Source of the DNA: Pseudomonadota bacterium | Lineage (GTDB): Bacteria > Pseudomonadota > Gammaproteobacteria > Burkholderiales > Thiobacillaceae | Reading direction: 5' to 3' | Assembly (NCBI GenBank): GCA_029558905.1 | Contig: JAKQCX010000035.1 | Span: 1-64,000, forward strand | Length of the DNA: 64,000 bases | Shown: positions 18,101-26,079 of the stretch, piece after piece | Layout: each line of letters begins with the position of its first letter | How positions within the stretch are numbered: position 1 is the first letter of the stretch | Notes under the pieces: generated by a model | What the model was told of the DNA's origin: nothing | Databases searched by the model: none | What the model saw: the letters and a program-made list of their open reading frames with translations, nothing else | Made by a program: the position numbers and the translations under genes

Positions 18101-19126
18101 GTTGATGTAATTGATGATGCCGCTGTTGGATACGCCGCTGGCACTGGCGTCACTGCTGTCCGGATCGGCAATCAGCGTGCCGTCCGCGGCGTTCCACTCC
18201 GCCTTGGGGTTGCTGACGGTGCCCGTTCCCGGGCCGGTTCCCAACACGTATTGGGTGGGCCCTGTGTATTTCATCCTGGCGCGCAGCACGCCGCCATCCC
18301 GATTCTGCGAGCTGTCCAGCAGATAGCTCACCAAAGAAAAGCGCATGCGGTCGCCATACGTCTGGATCAGGCCCTCAGGCTTGTAGCTGGTGCCGTAGGC
18401 CTTGCAGTTGGCTTCCAGGCCTGCCGTGTTGTCACACACCTGCACCCGCACATTGCGGTTGGTAAATTTCTCGTTGGTGGCAATGGTCGTCCCCACATCC
18501 AACTCTGTGCCATGGCTGTGCAGATACAGCGTGGCATCGCCATAGGGCGAGACCGTGGCAGGCGCCACATTGCCGGGGGCAATCCCGCTCCCGATCTTCT
18601 TGATGGGGAACCAGGCATTTCCCTTGCTGAGGTTCTGATTGGCGCGTTGCAACACGGTCAGGGTGGCGGTATCCGTGCTGCGGTGTCCACCCGTCATCGC
18701 CCAGCGAAACTCGTCGATGGCGGTCATGGTGGCCCAGTTGAGGAAATTGCCGCTCCAGTCCCCCGAACACGTGGCACCGGCGCCGATGGCATAGGTCTTG
18801 TTCGCTACCGGCTCGAAGCGGCTGTTGTTGTAGACATAGCACTTGCCCGGGTCGAAATAACCAAGATAGGTCTGCGTCGCAAAGTAGCATGTGCCGATTG
18901 CGAATCCGCCTTCATTGCCCGGCCTGCCCGTGCAACTCGGCACCGAATTCGGCTCATCGTTATACGCCGCCCCCACCATGGGCGACTCAATGGACAGGTC
19001 GATCATCACGTTGGGGTCCAGGCGGTACTGCAAAAACAGGGGCGTATCCGCCAGGTTGAGCGCGCCGGCCGGTGCGCCCGCCAGCATGACAAGCATCCCC
19101 GCAGCAATCCGATAGCCTGATTTCAT
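15188..19126 (-). CDS. pilY1: Type IV pilus tip/biogenesis factor PilY1
   Basis: The 1312-residue exported protein has an N-terminal signal peptide ('GMLVMLAGAPAGA'). The C-terminal half is a PilY1 beta-propeller ('VVYVGGNDGMLHGVNA', 'YVDGSPLVGDADL', 'LVGVMGAGGKGVFALDVSNP'). The canonical calcium loop is 'DMDGDGVVDVVYAGD', and two extra DxDGDG-like stretches ('DTNGDGNPN', 'DADGDGVPDN') lie about 130 residues before the propeller. The N-terminal part is unusual to this lineage and rich in Asn, Thr and Gly. PilY1 sits at the pilus tip and antagonises retraction in a calcium-dependent way. Neighbouring pilins confirm the call. Confidence 0.95.
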   Translation of the reverse strand: MKSGYRIAAGMLVMLAGAPAGALNLADTPLFLQYRLDPNVMIDLSIESPMVGAAYNDEPNSVPSCTGRPGNEGGFAIGTCYFATQTYLGYFDPGKCYVYNNSRFEPVANKTYAIGAGATCSGDWSGNFLNWATMTAIDEFRWAMTGGHRSTDTATLTVLQRANQNLSKGNAWFPIKKIGSGIAPGNVAPATVSPYGDATLYLHSHGTELDVGTTIATNEKFTNRNVRVQVCDNTAGLEANCKAYGTSYKPEGLIQTYGDRMRFSLVSYLLDSSQNRDGGVLRARMKYTGPTQYVLGTGPGTGTVSNPKAEWNAADGTLIADPDSSDASASGVSNSGIINYINKFGAQGYKGSDPAGELYYEALRYFKNLGPTPEYSNALTATMKDGFPVITNWDDPIQDWCQKNFIVGINDANPWLDKRLPGTFFTCSQAGKSGMPGSFTANDCDPPSNPDPAINVTNLTNAVGQMEGLHGTWQATGTWTSGTASGANDVVGYFLNDTNPNSCTVNKTIPGLGEVMGTCPAPQKQNSYYIAGLAYYANTQDIRPDHQGIQTIATYMIDTQEYNSNPLDGNKNMLWLAGKYGGFIDTNGDGNPNVSSAGSASAEWDADGDGVPDNYVLANDPGKLVTGLKSAFTNILARIGSAAAVATNSTSLQARSRVYQAKFSSVEWSGQLLQFPVTLSGVLGAPEWDAGSLINGQAAGARVILTRAGGGGVDFQYANLSSAQQNDLDTDKAGFKDGCGTARVAYLRGDPSNEGVSGTFTCGANTVAKFRVRNNRLGDIVNSNPWYVGAPAAGYSDVDHPGYGAYRAAKLNRTPVVYVGGNDGMLHGVNAELDFTSIATGQTTANSGKEVLAYVPSPIYASLSRLTDRDYNKNHRYYVDGSPLVGDADLSATATPDWRSVLVGVMGAGGKGVFALDVSNPANFSAANAANILLWEFTATDDADMGHVFNHPPMHATNNQPKQLVKMKNGQWAVILGNGYNSSAGKAALYVLFIKEGMDGVWTVNTDYVKIVADSAGNNGLSSPVPFDMDGDGVVDVVYAGDLKGNMWKFLVGDANPANWRVAFSTAGCGAGSTCTPLFVAQDASSNRQPIIWPAEVTRHPQGTGALVLFGTGKYLEGTDNTSSAAQSVYGIWDKHDNTTTAGVGSTNLLAQTVTGVSTITSGGVNYNYRTVSGNAISAWGNGSGQYMGWYVDLPTSGERTSGIPKLINGVLYLNTFIPSSAPCDYGGTGWLMAIDYLTGGNPPFAVFTQNPNKVAGFQVGAALGGTTLIQGTSTSNQGVGVSSLTTGNLSSTSLNFGAGAHGRVNWRELVQ

Positions 19127-19149
19127 GTCGTTTCTCCTTGCATGCCCGC

Positions 19150-19464
19150 CTACTGCCGCATTTCCAGCACCTCGACGCGAATCGCGGCGCCATCACGCAG
19201 CACGACCCGGGCCCGGTGGATGTAACCGATGCCCGCGAGCGTGCCGCAGGTGGTGCGCTCTCCCGCCCAGCATTGGGTCATCCGGGGCGAGGTGGAGCGC
19301 ATATCCTGGGAGTCGCCTTGTAACAGGGGGTAGCGCTTGCCTTCGATCTCCACATGCTTCATCGTGATTTGAGAGACATAGCCCGTGATTTCCGTATCCG
19401 CCCAGCTGATAGCCGCGACGGATGCCAGGCAAGCGGCGAAGAAGGATTTCAGGTGTGTGTGCAT
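19150..19464 (-). CDS. Small exported PilY2-like protein
   Basis: The 104-residue product has a signal peptide cut near 'ISWADTEITG', then a strand-rich part ('TEITGYVSQITMKHVEIEGKRYPL') and a probable disulfide from the cysteines in 'TQCWAGERTTCGT'. ATG at 19464 was chosen over the upstream in-frame ATG because GGGAGG lies 4 nt before it. Length, position between pilX and pilY1, and the short repeat-like strand resemble PilY2, a small periplasmic partner of PilY1. Similarity is too weak to be sure. Confidence 0.55.
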   Translation of the reverse strand: MHTHLKSFFAACLASVAAISWADTEITGYVSQITMKHVEIEGKRYPLLQGDSQDMRSTSPRMTQCWAGERTTCGTLAGIGYIHRARVVLRDGAAIRVEVLEMRQ

Positions 19465-19481
19465 GGACCCTCCCAGGGCAA

Positions 19482-20033
19482 TCAAGGCTTGAATACTTCC
19501 TGCAGCCAGACGACGGTATTGGCGTTGGCGCCCACGGCGCGCACCGTGATGCGGTAGAAGAAGGTATCGCCACCGGAGCCGGGCGCCTGTTTGCGAAAAC
19601 CCTCGATGAGATAGCGGGGCGGGTCATCCACCAGGGGAATGGCGGCGGCACCGGAAAACGTCCCATACGCCACGCTGGGGGTGCCGGTCATGCTGAAGCT
19701 CAGCCATACGGGTGTTGTGAAGCCGCCCGTGCCGTTGTAGCAAAGGCCGGCCTGACACGTGGCGTTGAAGGAGGAAATGCCCGAAATCGCCGGGCTGCGC
19801 GGGGCGGTCCCCAATCCCAGGATATCCCGCTCCGCGTCGCGCAGAGCCAGTTCGGCGGCCTGCATGGCCAGGGCCCGGTCGCGCATGTTGCCGGCCATGC
19901 GTTCCTCCAGGCTGGCCATGCGCGCGGCGGTGATGCCGATGATGGTGAGCACCACGACGAAGATCAGACCGGTCACCAGGGCGGCGCCGTTCTGACGCGC
20001 GGCGGGTGGGGTGCTCGGGTGCGTGCGTATCAT
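19482..20033 (-). CDS. pilX: Type IV minor pilin PilX
   Basis: The 183-residue protein has the PilX-type N-terminus 'QNGAALVTGLIFVVVLTIIGITAARMASLEERMAGNMRD', which lacks the usual Glu+5 run of pilins and carries the 'ERMAGN' stretch typical of PilX. Residues 'ALAMQAAELALRDAE' complete the conserved helix. It is the fourth gene of fimT-pilV-pilW-pilX and ends 18 nt before the small exported gene. ATG at 20033 was chosen because it directly precedes the leader. Confidence 0.88.
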   Translation of the reverse strand: MIRTHPSTPPAARQNGAALVTGLIFVVVLTIIGITAARMASLEERMAGNMRDRALAMQAAELALRDAERDILGLGTAPRSPAISGISSFNATCQAGLCYNGTGGFTTPVWLSFSMTGTPSVAYGTFSGAAAIPLVDDPPRYLIEGFRKQAPGSGGDTFFYRITVRAVGANANTVVWLQEVFKP

Positions 20034-20043
20034 GCCATGACCC

Positions 20044-20895
20044 TCACGGCAGATTGGAGATGCGATTGCGCAGGTTGTAGGTGGCCACGAAAGCGCGGTG
20101 CAGGCGTGTGTCGGCGATTGCCGCGGGCTGGCCGGCGGCGGTGCCCAGCAGACGCGGGCAGTCCCAGGGCCGCTGTCCGCTCCGCGCCAGGCCCGTCTCG
20201 GTGGAACGCGCCATGACGCAGACCCGGGCGGTGACCACGTTGGGCCATTGACCCGCGGTGGGCGTGGCCGTGTAGCTGTTGGCGGACTGGTCTCCGTCCG
20301 AGTCCACGCCATAGACGATCTGCAGATCCTCGATGTTGGCAACCAGGGGCTGGACCTGGGCCGCAGCCGCGCCAACCGTAGCGGTACACCGCAGATTGTC
20401 GCCGCTCAGGTCGTAGGTCTCGGTTACCATCTGATCGGCATTGGCGACGTTGCCAAGGCAATTGCGCGATTCCCGCACCCCGTCTCCGTCGCTGTCCGGT
20501 TGCTCCTGGCCCGCGTAATACTGCACCGTCATGGTATCCGCGGATGTTCCGTTGGTGGAATTGTCCGTACCGCCGATTGGCGTGCATGCAGGTGTGGCCG
20601 TGGGCAGACATTCCGTGGTCACCGCCGCTACATTGGCCGTGATGTTGGCGTCGGCCCCCGCCTGGCGCAGGCTGCGGCCGACGACTTCCAGGGCGAAGCG
20701 GCCGGTCTCCTGCAGGCGGGCGTTGGCCTCCTGCATGCGGTAGGTCTGGCGGCTGCCCAGATAGATGGTGCCGATGCCCACCACCAGCAGCAGGCCCAGG
20801 CCCATGGCCACCAGGAGTTCCACGAGGGACATGCCACGCTGACGCGCAGAACTGCCGCCTGTGCGGACTTTCCACATGCCGCGGGCGCGCATCAT
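20044..20895 (-). CDS. pilW: Type IV minor pilin PilW
   Basis: The 283-residue protein has 'QRGMSLVELLVAMGLGLLLVVGIGTIYLGSRQTYRMQEANARLQE', a PilW prepilin N-terminus. Its C-terminal globular part has several cysteines and ends in 'HRAFVATYNLRNRISNLP', the PilW C-terminal pattern. ATG at 20895 overlaps the pilV stop (ATGA). It helps prime pilus assembly with FimT, PilV and PilX. Confidence 0.92.
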   Translation of the reverse strand: MMRARGMWKVRTGGSSARQRGMSLVELLVAMGLGLLLVVGIGTIYLGSRQTYRMQEANARLQETGRFALEVVGRSLRQAGADANITANVAAVTTECLPTATPACTPIGGTDNSTNGTSADTMTVQYYAGQEQPDSDGDGVRESRNCLGNVANADQMVTETYDLSGDNLRCTATVGAAAAQVQPLVANIEDLQIVYGVDSDGDQSANSYTATPTAGQWPNVVTARVCVMARSTETGLARSGQRPWDCPRLLGTAAGQPAAIADTRLHRAFVATYNLRNRISNLP

Positions 20896-21437
20896 GGCGA
20901 TACCTCGGCAATGAAACAGTCCGTGTTGGCGAACAGCAGGGTGCCCGCGCCATCCCGGCAGTCTGTACCGGTTTGCGGCCAGCGCACGAGGATGCGCAAC
21001 ACGCGCAGGGCACCCGGCGTGTTGCTGCAATTTGCCCCGGGACCCTGCACGCAAGTCACCGTCCCCACCCCTCCCGGCAGCAGGCGGCTATTGCCGGTGT
21101 TCCATTGGGAGTGGTCCGTCACCGCCATGTTGGCGACCGAGCAGCCGGTCTGGAAGCAGCCGGGATCGGTGGGGATGGTGGCGCTGAGGTTGTCGTAATT
21201 TCCGGCCGTCGCGCCCGCCTGGTTGGCGCGGATGCGATCCGCCATGTCGTACACCTGCTGGGCGGCGATGCCGCGGTAGTAGGCCAACTGGTTGTTGCGC
21301 AGGCTGGCGGCCTGCAGGCCGGCCAGGCCCAGCAGGCCCAGGGAGACGATGACGATGGCCACCAGGATTTCCAGCAGGCTGAAGCCGGCCTGGTGCGGCG
21401 CGGAAAGGGCCTTCGGAAAACCCCGCTTCATGGGCAT
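20892..21437 (-). CDS. pilV: Type IV minor pilin PilV
   Basis: The 181-residue prepilin has leader 'HQAGFSLLEILVAIVIVSLGLLGLAGLQAASLRNNQ', the usual PilV pattern (also 'YYRGIAAQQVYDMADRIRANQ'). Six cysteines lie in the C-terminal half. An in-frame ATG at 21431 would give an ATGA overlap with fimT; the upstream ATG is preceded by GGGGA, so the longer form is listed but the start is open. Confidence 0.92.
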   Translation of the reverse strand: MPMKRGFPKALSAPHQAGFSLLEILVAIVIVSLGLLGLAGLQAASLRNNQLAYYRGIAAQQVYDMADRIRANQAGATAGNYDNLSATIPTDPGCFQTGCSVANMAVTDHSQWNTGNSRLLPGGVGTVTCVQGPGANCSNTPGALRVLRILVRWPQTGTDCRDGAGTLLFANTDCFIAEVSP

Positions 21438-22003
21438 TGCGCCGTCCCCGTCGTCGTGGTCATCCGTCCCTGGAGGGACAGGACCAGTTGCCGGGCACTG
21501 CCCGTTCCGCGGGCATCGCAGAGCCTGAAGGTGTCAGCGAAGCCCGGGTTGAAGCCGGTGGACTGGAACGTCACGCGCCGCAGGTTGGCGGCCCGCAGGG
21601 TATTGCCGCTTTCCAGCGGCGCCCGGACCCGCAGGATGACCTCCCCCGTATCGACCGCGCCATCGCCATCGGTGTCCACGAACACCAGCCAGCCATCATC
21701 CCAGGTGGCGGAGGCCGCGCAGGTCGTATCGTTCTGCCGGCTGCACACCGTCACGCGCACGCCCCGCTTGACCGCCTCGCTTCGGGCGTAGGTCAGGCCC
21801 AGCACCAGGTCGTTGGCCTGGGCGGTGAGGCGGTTGTTGCGCACGAAATCGAGAAAGCTGGGGATGGCGACGGTCATGAGGATGGCGGCAACGACTATGG
21901 TGATCAGCAGTTCGATCATGGTGAAGCCGCCCACGCGCGACGCTGGGCTCCCGGTCCCGGGGGTGATTGATCCGGCCCCGGGGTTCTGGGGACTGGGGTG
22001 CAT
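21428..22003 (-). CDS. fimT: Type IV minor pilin FimT/GspH-like
   Basis: The 191-residue protein has a long leader ending 'SRVGG' and 'FTMIELLITIVVAAILMTVAIPSFLDFVRNNRLTAQANDLVLGL', which is FimT/GspH-like. The C-terminal half has the GspH fold pattern 'DDGWLVFVDTDGDGAVDTGEVILRV'. FimT can also bind DNA during uptake, but that is family knowledge only. It is the first gene of this minor-pilin cluster. The true promoter should lie in 22004-22209. Confidence 0.9.
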   Translation of the reverse strand: MHPSPQNPGAGSITPGTGSPASRVGGFTMIELLITIVVAAILMTVAIPSFLDFVRNNRLTAQANDLVLGLTYARSEAVKRGVRVTVCSRQNDTTCAASATWDDGWLVFVDTDGDGAVDTGEVILRVRAPLESGNTLRAANLRRVTFQSTGFNPGFADTFRLCDARGTGSARQLVLSLQGRMTTTTGTAQCP

Positions 22004-22209
22004 GTTCCGATCCTCCACCGGTTCTTGCCGGCGCGCAGCGCGCGCTGGGCGGCATTCGTTTCCTGAGACAAGCATAGGCCTGTGCCCTGGACCAGCATTC
22101 AGGCACGGGACGGGCGGTCCACATGGTGACACGAACGGCAGGGGGAGAACGGCGGCATGCACGCCGGGCCGCTGGCAGGCGGGCGGGTTTGGCCGTATCG
22201 TCCGGCCCC

Positions 22210-23283
22210 ATGCGCAGCGACATCCTCATCCTGGGCGGTGGCATCATCGGCCTGCTCAGTGCCCTGAATCTGGCCTGGGCGGGGCTGGAGGTTGCCGTCC
22301 TGGACCGGGGGGAAATGGGCCGGGAGTCCACCTGGGCCGGGGCGGGCATCCTTTCGCCCCTGCTGCCCTGGGACTATGGGTCCGGGGTGAATGCCCTGAG
22401 CGAGCGCGGGCGGGCGTTGTGGCCCGCATTGGCAGACTTCCTCGGGCAAGGCACGGGCATCGATCCGGAATACTGGCGCTGCGGCATGCTGGCCCTGGGG
22501 GATTTCGACCTGACCGCCGCCCAGGCCTGGTGCGCAGCATGGGGCTGGCGATGCGAGGCGCCGGCGCCCCAGCAACTGGCGGCTTTCCCGCCCGCAAGCG
22601 CCGCGCTTTGGCTGCCGGATGTGGCCCAGGCCCGCAATCCACGGGTGGCCCGGGCCCTGGTGGCGGCCTGTCGGCAGGCCGGGGTACGCCTGCTGGCACA
22701 CCGCGTCGTGACCGGCCTGGTGGTGGAGAATGGCCGTGCGCGGGCCGTACACACCCAGGCAGGCACGTTGCACGCCGAGCGCTTCGTGGTCTGCGCGGGG
22801 GCCTGGAGCCCCGCGTTGCTGGGGCCCCATGCCCTGGGGCTGCACATCGTGCCGGTACGCGGTCAGATCCTGTTGCTGCGCGGTCCACCAGGTATCCCGC
22901 GACACATCGTCCTGCGTCAGGGCCGCTACCTGGTGCCGCGGCGGGATGGCCTCATCCTGGTGGGCAGCACCCTGGAAGACGCGGGTTTCGACAAGACCCC
23001 CACGCCGGAGGCCCGGCTGGCCCTGCTGGACTTCGCACGCGGGACCCTGCCGGCCCTGCATGCATGCACGGTCGTGCTGCAGTGGGCCGGACTGCGGCCG
23101 GGATCGCCCGGCAACCTGCCCACCATCGCCCGCCACCCCGAATTGGACAACCTCTTCATCAATGCCGGCCATTTCCGCTACGGCGTGACCATGGCCCCGG
23201 CGGCGGCGGAGCTGCTGGTGCAGCTCATGCTGGCGCGGCCCACCACCCTGGATGCCCTGCCCTATGCCTGGCCCCGCACCTGA
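22210..23283 (+). CDS. thiO: Glycine oxidase ThiO
   Basis: The 357-residue flavoenzyme has an N-terminal FAD motif 'ILILGGGIIGLLSALNLA' and, near residue 40, 'STWAGAGILSPLLPW', typical of ThiO. The C-terminal FAD-binding block is 'INAGHFRYGVTMAPAAAELL'. It oxidises glycine to dehydroglycine for thiazole synthesis and so supplies ThiG (4426). The start was taken at 22210 directly before the FAD motif; upstream ATGs lead into non-conserved sequence. It lies apart from thiSG. Confidence 0.93.
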   Translation: MRSDILILGGGIIGLLSALNLAWAGLEVAVLDRGEMGRESTWAGAGILSPLLPWDYGSGVNALSERGRALWPALADFLGQGTGIDPEYWRCGMLALGDFDLTAAQAWCAAWGWRCEAPAPQQLAAFPPASAALWLPDVAQARNPRVARALVAACRQAGVRLLAHRVVTGLVVENGRARAVHTQAGTLHAERFVVCAGAWSPALLGPHALGLHIVPVRGQILLLRGPPGIPRHIVLRQGRYLVPRRDGLILVGSTLEDAGFDKTPTPEARLALLDFARGTLPALHACTVVLQWAGLRPGSPGNLPTIARHPELDNLFINAGHFRYGVTMAPAAAELLVQLMLARPTTLDALPYAWPRT

Positions 23284-24331
23284 GCCGGCCCCCCGCGCGC
23301 GGAAGGGCCCGCCGCCACCGGATTTCCGCAATCTGGGCACCCTGCTGCGCGTGATCCTGCTGGCGGAGGGGGCCGGGTTTGTGTACCACCTGGCCCGTCA
23401 GGGCAGCCTGGGCGGCGCCTTGCTTGCCATGACCAACGACGCCCCCATGTATCAAACGGCCCTGCTGGGCAGCCTGCTGCTGCTGTTCCTGGCCTCGCCC
23501 TGGCTGATGCGCCTTCCCTTCGTCGTCAGCGCCGGCCTGGGCAGCCTGCTGACAGCCCTGACGGGCATGGCGACGCAGGCGTTTTTTGTTGACTCCCTGC
23601 CCGAGCTGTATCGGGGCAGGCCCCTGCTGACCGGGTTTCTGGCGACCGTCCTGGCGGCCCTGATCTATTTTTATTTCCACTGGCGTCAGCTTTCCCTGTC
23701 ACCGGCTCTGTCCGACGCCCGCCTCATGGCCCTGCAGGCCCGTATCCGCCCCCACTTCCTGTTCAACAGCCTGAACAGCGTGCTGGGACTCATGCGCCAG
23801 AACCCGGGACAGGCCGAAACCGTGCTGGAAAACCTGGCAGACCTGTTCCGGGCCCTGATGGCCGACACCCGCGCCCTGGTACCCCTGGAGCGGGAACTAG
23901 AGTTGGCCCGCGCCTATGTGCAAGTGGAAACCCTGCGTCTGGGGGAACGGCTGCGGCTGGCCTGGCACTGCGACACCGCGCCCGGCGATGCCCTGGTGCC
24001 CCAGCTCATCCTGCAACCCCTGATCGAAAATGCGGTCATGCACGGCGTGGAACCCAGCCCCGGGGGTGGGGAGGTACATGTCAACCTCTTCGTCAGGGCG
24101 GACCGGCTGTTGCTGGTGGTGCGCAACCCGCTGGCCGCGCGGTCCGGGCCGCGCGGCGGCAACCGCATCGCCCTGGCCAACATCCGCGAACGCCTGGATC
24201 TGCACTTCGACGCGGAGGGGCGCATGACCCATTTCGTGGCGGGGGGTGAATTCGTGGTGCAGATCGAGATGCCCCTGCGACGCGGCAACACGACGTCGCC
24301 TGTTGCGAGGGTCCGAGGGTCACCGGATTAG
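23252..24331 (+). CDS. AlgZ/LytS-type membrane histidine kinase without adjacent AlgR
   Basis: The 359-residue kinase has an N-terminal membrane domain of about four helices (residues 30-145) and a His_kinase domain with the phospho-acceptor His168 in 'RPHFLFNSLNS'. The ATPase part shows 'LILQPLIENAVMHGVE' and 'ALANIRERLDLHF'. This is the AlgZ/FimS layout. The usual next gene, the LytTR regulator algR, is absent; a Fur-like gene follows. Its start lies 32 nt inside the end of thiO. The C-terminal tail after 'EMPLRRGN' looks unrelated to the family and may be a readthrough into new sequence. Confidence 0.85.
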   Translation: MPCPMPGPAPEPAPRARKGPPPPDFRNLGTLLRVILLAEGAGFVYHLARQGSLGGALLAMTNDAPMYQTALLGSLLLLFLASPWLMRLPFVVSAGLGSLLTALTGMATQAFFVDSLPELYRGRPLLTGFLATVLAALIYFYFHWRQLSLSPALSDARLMALQARIRPHFLFNSLNSVLGLMRQNPGQAETVLENLADLFRALMADTRALVPLERELELARAYVQVETLRLGERLRLAWHCDTAPGDALVPQLILQPLIENAVMHGVEPSPGGGEVHVNLFVRADRLLLVVRNPLAARSGPRGGNRIALANIRERLDLHFDAEGRMTHFVAGGEFVVQIEMPLRRGNTTSPVARVRGSPD

Positions 24332-24485
24332 ACGCTGTTTAATTCGACGACTAAAATCTCCAGAAGTAGGCGTTGAACCCTCCGAAGATCGCCATAGCGA
24401 ACGCAGAGAAAGTTCTCCGGGGGTAGCCGCGCCGAGCCGAGTCATGGATCAGCCCTTCCCTTATGTCTTGAATGGATGAGTTGCG

Positions 24486-24911
24486 ATGTCGAGTGCGAAC
24501 GGCCACACCCTGTCCCGATCCGAGATCACGGATCGCCTGCGTGCCCACGGCATTGTCCCCACGCACCAGCGGGTAGAGATTGCCGGTGTGCTTTTCTCCC
24601 GCCACGAGCACCTGTCGGCGGACCAGATCCTGGTGGCGGTGAACGTGCGCCACAGCGAGACCTCCAAGGCCACGGTCTACAACACCCTGAAGCTGTTCCT
24701 GGAAAAGGGCCTGGTGCGGGAAGTCATCGTCGATCCCAGCCGGGTGTTCTATGACTCCAACACCGCACCCCACCACCACTTCTACAACACGGCCACGGGC
24801 GAGCTCACGGACATCCCTGCCGCGTCCCTGCGTTTCCTTGGCGTTCCCCAGCCTCCCGCAGGCATGTTGGCGGAGAGCATCGACGTCATCGTGCGTATCC
24901 GGCCACAATAG
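24486..24911 (+). CDS. Fur-family regulator, Irr-like
   Basis: The 141-residue Fur-fold protein has a winged-helix N-terminus ('GIVPTHQRVEIAGVLFSRHEHLSADQILVAVN', 'SKATVYNTLKLFLEKGLV') and, at residues 96-98, a triple histidine in 'PHHHFYNTATGELTDIP'. The HHH-F-Y/F-x-TGEL pattern is typical of Irr, the heme-responsive Fur relative. CxxC structural zinc motifs of Fur are missing. It could equally be a PerR/Irr hybrid. It is followed by a TRAP receptor gene after 50 bp; regulation of that gene is possible. Confidence 0.85.
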   Translation: MSSANGHTLSRSEITDRLRAHGIVPTHQRVEIAGVLFSRHEHLSADQILVAVNVRHSETSKATVYNTLKLFLEKGLVREVIVDPSRVFYDSNTAPHHHFYNTATGELTDIPAASLRFLGVPQPPAGMLAESIDVIVRIRPQ

Positions 24912-24961
24912 CCTATTCACCAATCTCCGGCCCAGGCCGTGCGAACGCGAGGGAGACTGCA

Positions 24962-26068
24962 TTGCAAAGACGCGCATTCCTGAAAGGGGCCGGCGCCGGC
25001 CTGGCCAGCTCAGCCGCCATCGGCCTGTCGGGTTGCGGCCCGCGGGCCGGCAAACCCCAGACGGGAGCCCTGCCCACGGTGCACTGGCGCCTGGCCTCCA
25101 GCTTCCCCAAGAACCTGGACATCATCTATGGCGCCTCCGAGATGCTGGCGGAGCGCCTGGCGCAACTCACCGACGCCCGCTTCCAGGTCAAGGTACACGC
25201 CGGTGGCGAACTGGTGCCCGGCCTGCAGGTGCTGGACGCGGTGCAGAACGGTACGGTGGAATGCGGCCATTCCGCCAGCTACTACTACGTGGGCAAGAAC
25301 CTGGCCTTCGCCTTCGATTGCGCCGTGCCCTTCGGGCTCACCGCGCGGCAGCAGAATGCCTGGATGTACCACGGCGGCGGCCTGGCCCTGCTGCGTGAAC
25401 TGTTCGCCAAGTACCACATCATCCACTTCCCCGGTGGCAACACCGGCGCGCAGATGGGGGGCTGGTTCCGCAAGGAGATCAGGACCCTGGCGGACCTGCA
25501 GGGCCTGAAGATGCGCATCCCCGGCATAGGCGGCCAGATCATGGCCCGACTGGGGGTGGTACCCCAGACCCTGGCGGGCAGCGACGTCTACCCTGCCCTG
25601 GAACGGGGCGCCATCGATGCCGCCGAATGGGTGGGCCCCTACGACGACGAGAAACTGGGCCTGCACAAGATCGCGCCGCACTATTACTACCCAGGCTGGT
25701 GGGAGGGTGGGCCGCAGCTCTCCTTCTACGTCAACCTGGACAAGTGGAACGCCCTGCCCGAGTCCTACCGGCAGGCCTTCGAGACGGCATGCGCCGCGGT
25801 CAACGGCGACATGCTGGCACGCTACGACACCGAGAACCCCAAGGCCCTCATGCGCCTGGTGCAGCAGGGCGCGCAACTGCATGCCTACCCGCGCGAGGTG
25901 CTGGAGGCCGGTATGCAGGCCACTTTTCAGGTCTACGACGCCGAGGCCGAGAAGAACCCGGATTTCGCGCGCATCTACCAGCCCTGGAAGGACTTCCGCA
26001 GCGCGGAAATGCAGTGGTTCAAGGTGGGGGAAGCCAGTTACACCAATTTCCTTTACTACAACCGTTGA
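24962..26068 (+). CDS. TRAP transporter solute receptor (DctP family), Tat lipoprotein
   Basis: The 368-residue periplasmic receptor starts at TTG with GGGAGA upstream. It has a twin-arginine motif 'RRAFLKG' and then a lipobox 'LSGC' (Cys25), which suggests a Tat-exported lipoprotein. The body is DctP-like: 'GASEMLAERLAQLTDARFQVKVHAGGELVPG' and 'FPGGNTGAQMGGWFRKEI' with 'LKMRIPGIGGQIMARLG' in the ligand cleft. The 'EWVGPYDDEKLGLHKIA' segment also fits. The substrate is unknown. The cytochrome gene follows after 11 bp, while a probable dctQM pair lies 1.9 kb further on, on the opposite strand. Confidence 0.9.
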   Translation: MQRRAFLKGAGAGLASSAAIGLSGCGPRAGKPQTGALPTVHWRLASSFPKNLDIIYGASEMLAERLAQLTDARFQVKVHAGGELVPGLQVLDAVQNGTVECGHSASYYYVGKNLAFAFDCAVPFGLTARQQNAWMYHGGGLALLRELFAKYHIIHFPGGNTGAQMGGWFRKEIRTLADLQGLKMRIPGIGGQIMARLGVVPQTLAGSDVYPALERGAIDAAEWVGPYDDEKLGLHKIAPHYYYPGWWEGGPQLSFYVNLDKWNALPESYRQAFETACAAVNGDMLARYDTENPKALMRLVQQGAQLHAYPREVLEAGMQATFQVYDAEAEKNPDFARIYQPWKDFRSAEMQWFKVGEASYTNFLYYNR

Positions 26069-26079
26069 AAGGGGTCCGC

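Noticed and set aside
22070..22087. Sigma-54 promoter before fimT
   Set aside because: On the minus strand GGGCACAGGCCTATGC resembles -24/-12 elements, but the GG-to-GC spacing is one base too long.
24351..24440. C-terminal beta-barrel remnant on the minus strand ('FGGFNAYFWRF')
   Set aside because: Only a few residues look like a beta-signal and the rest of the frame is antisense to the Fur-like gene; chance is more likely.
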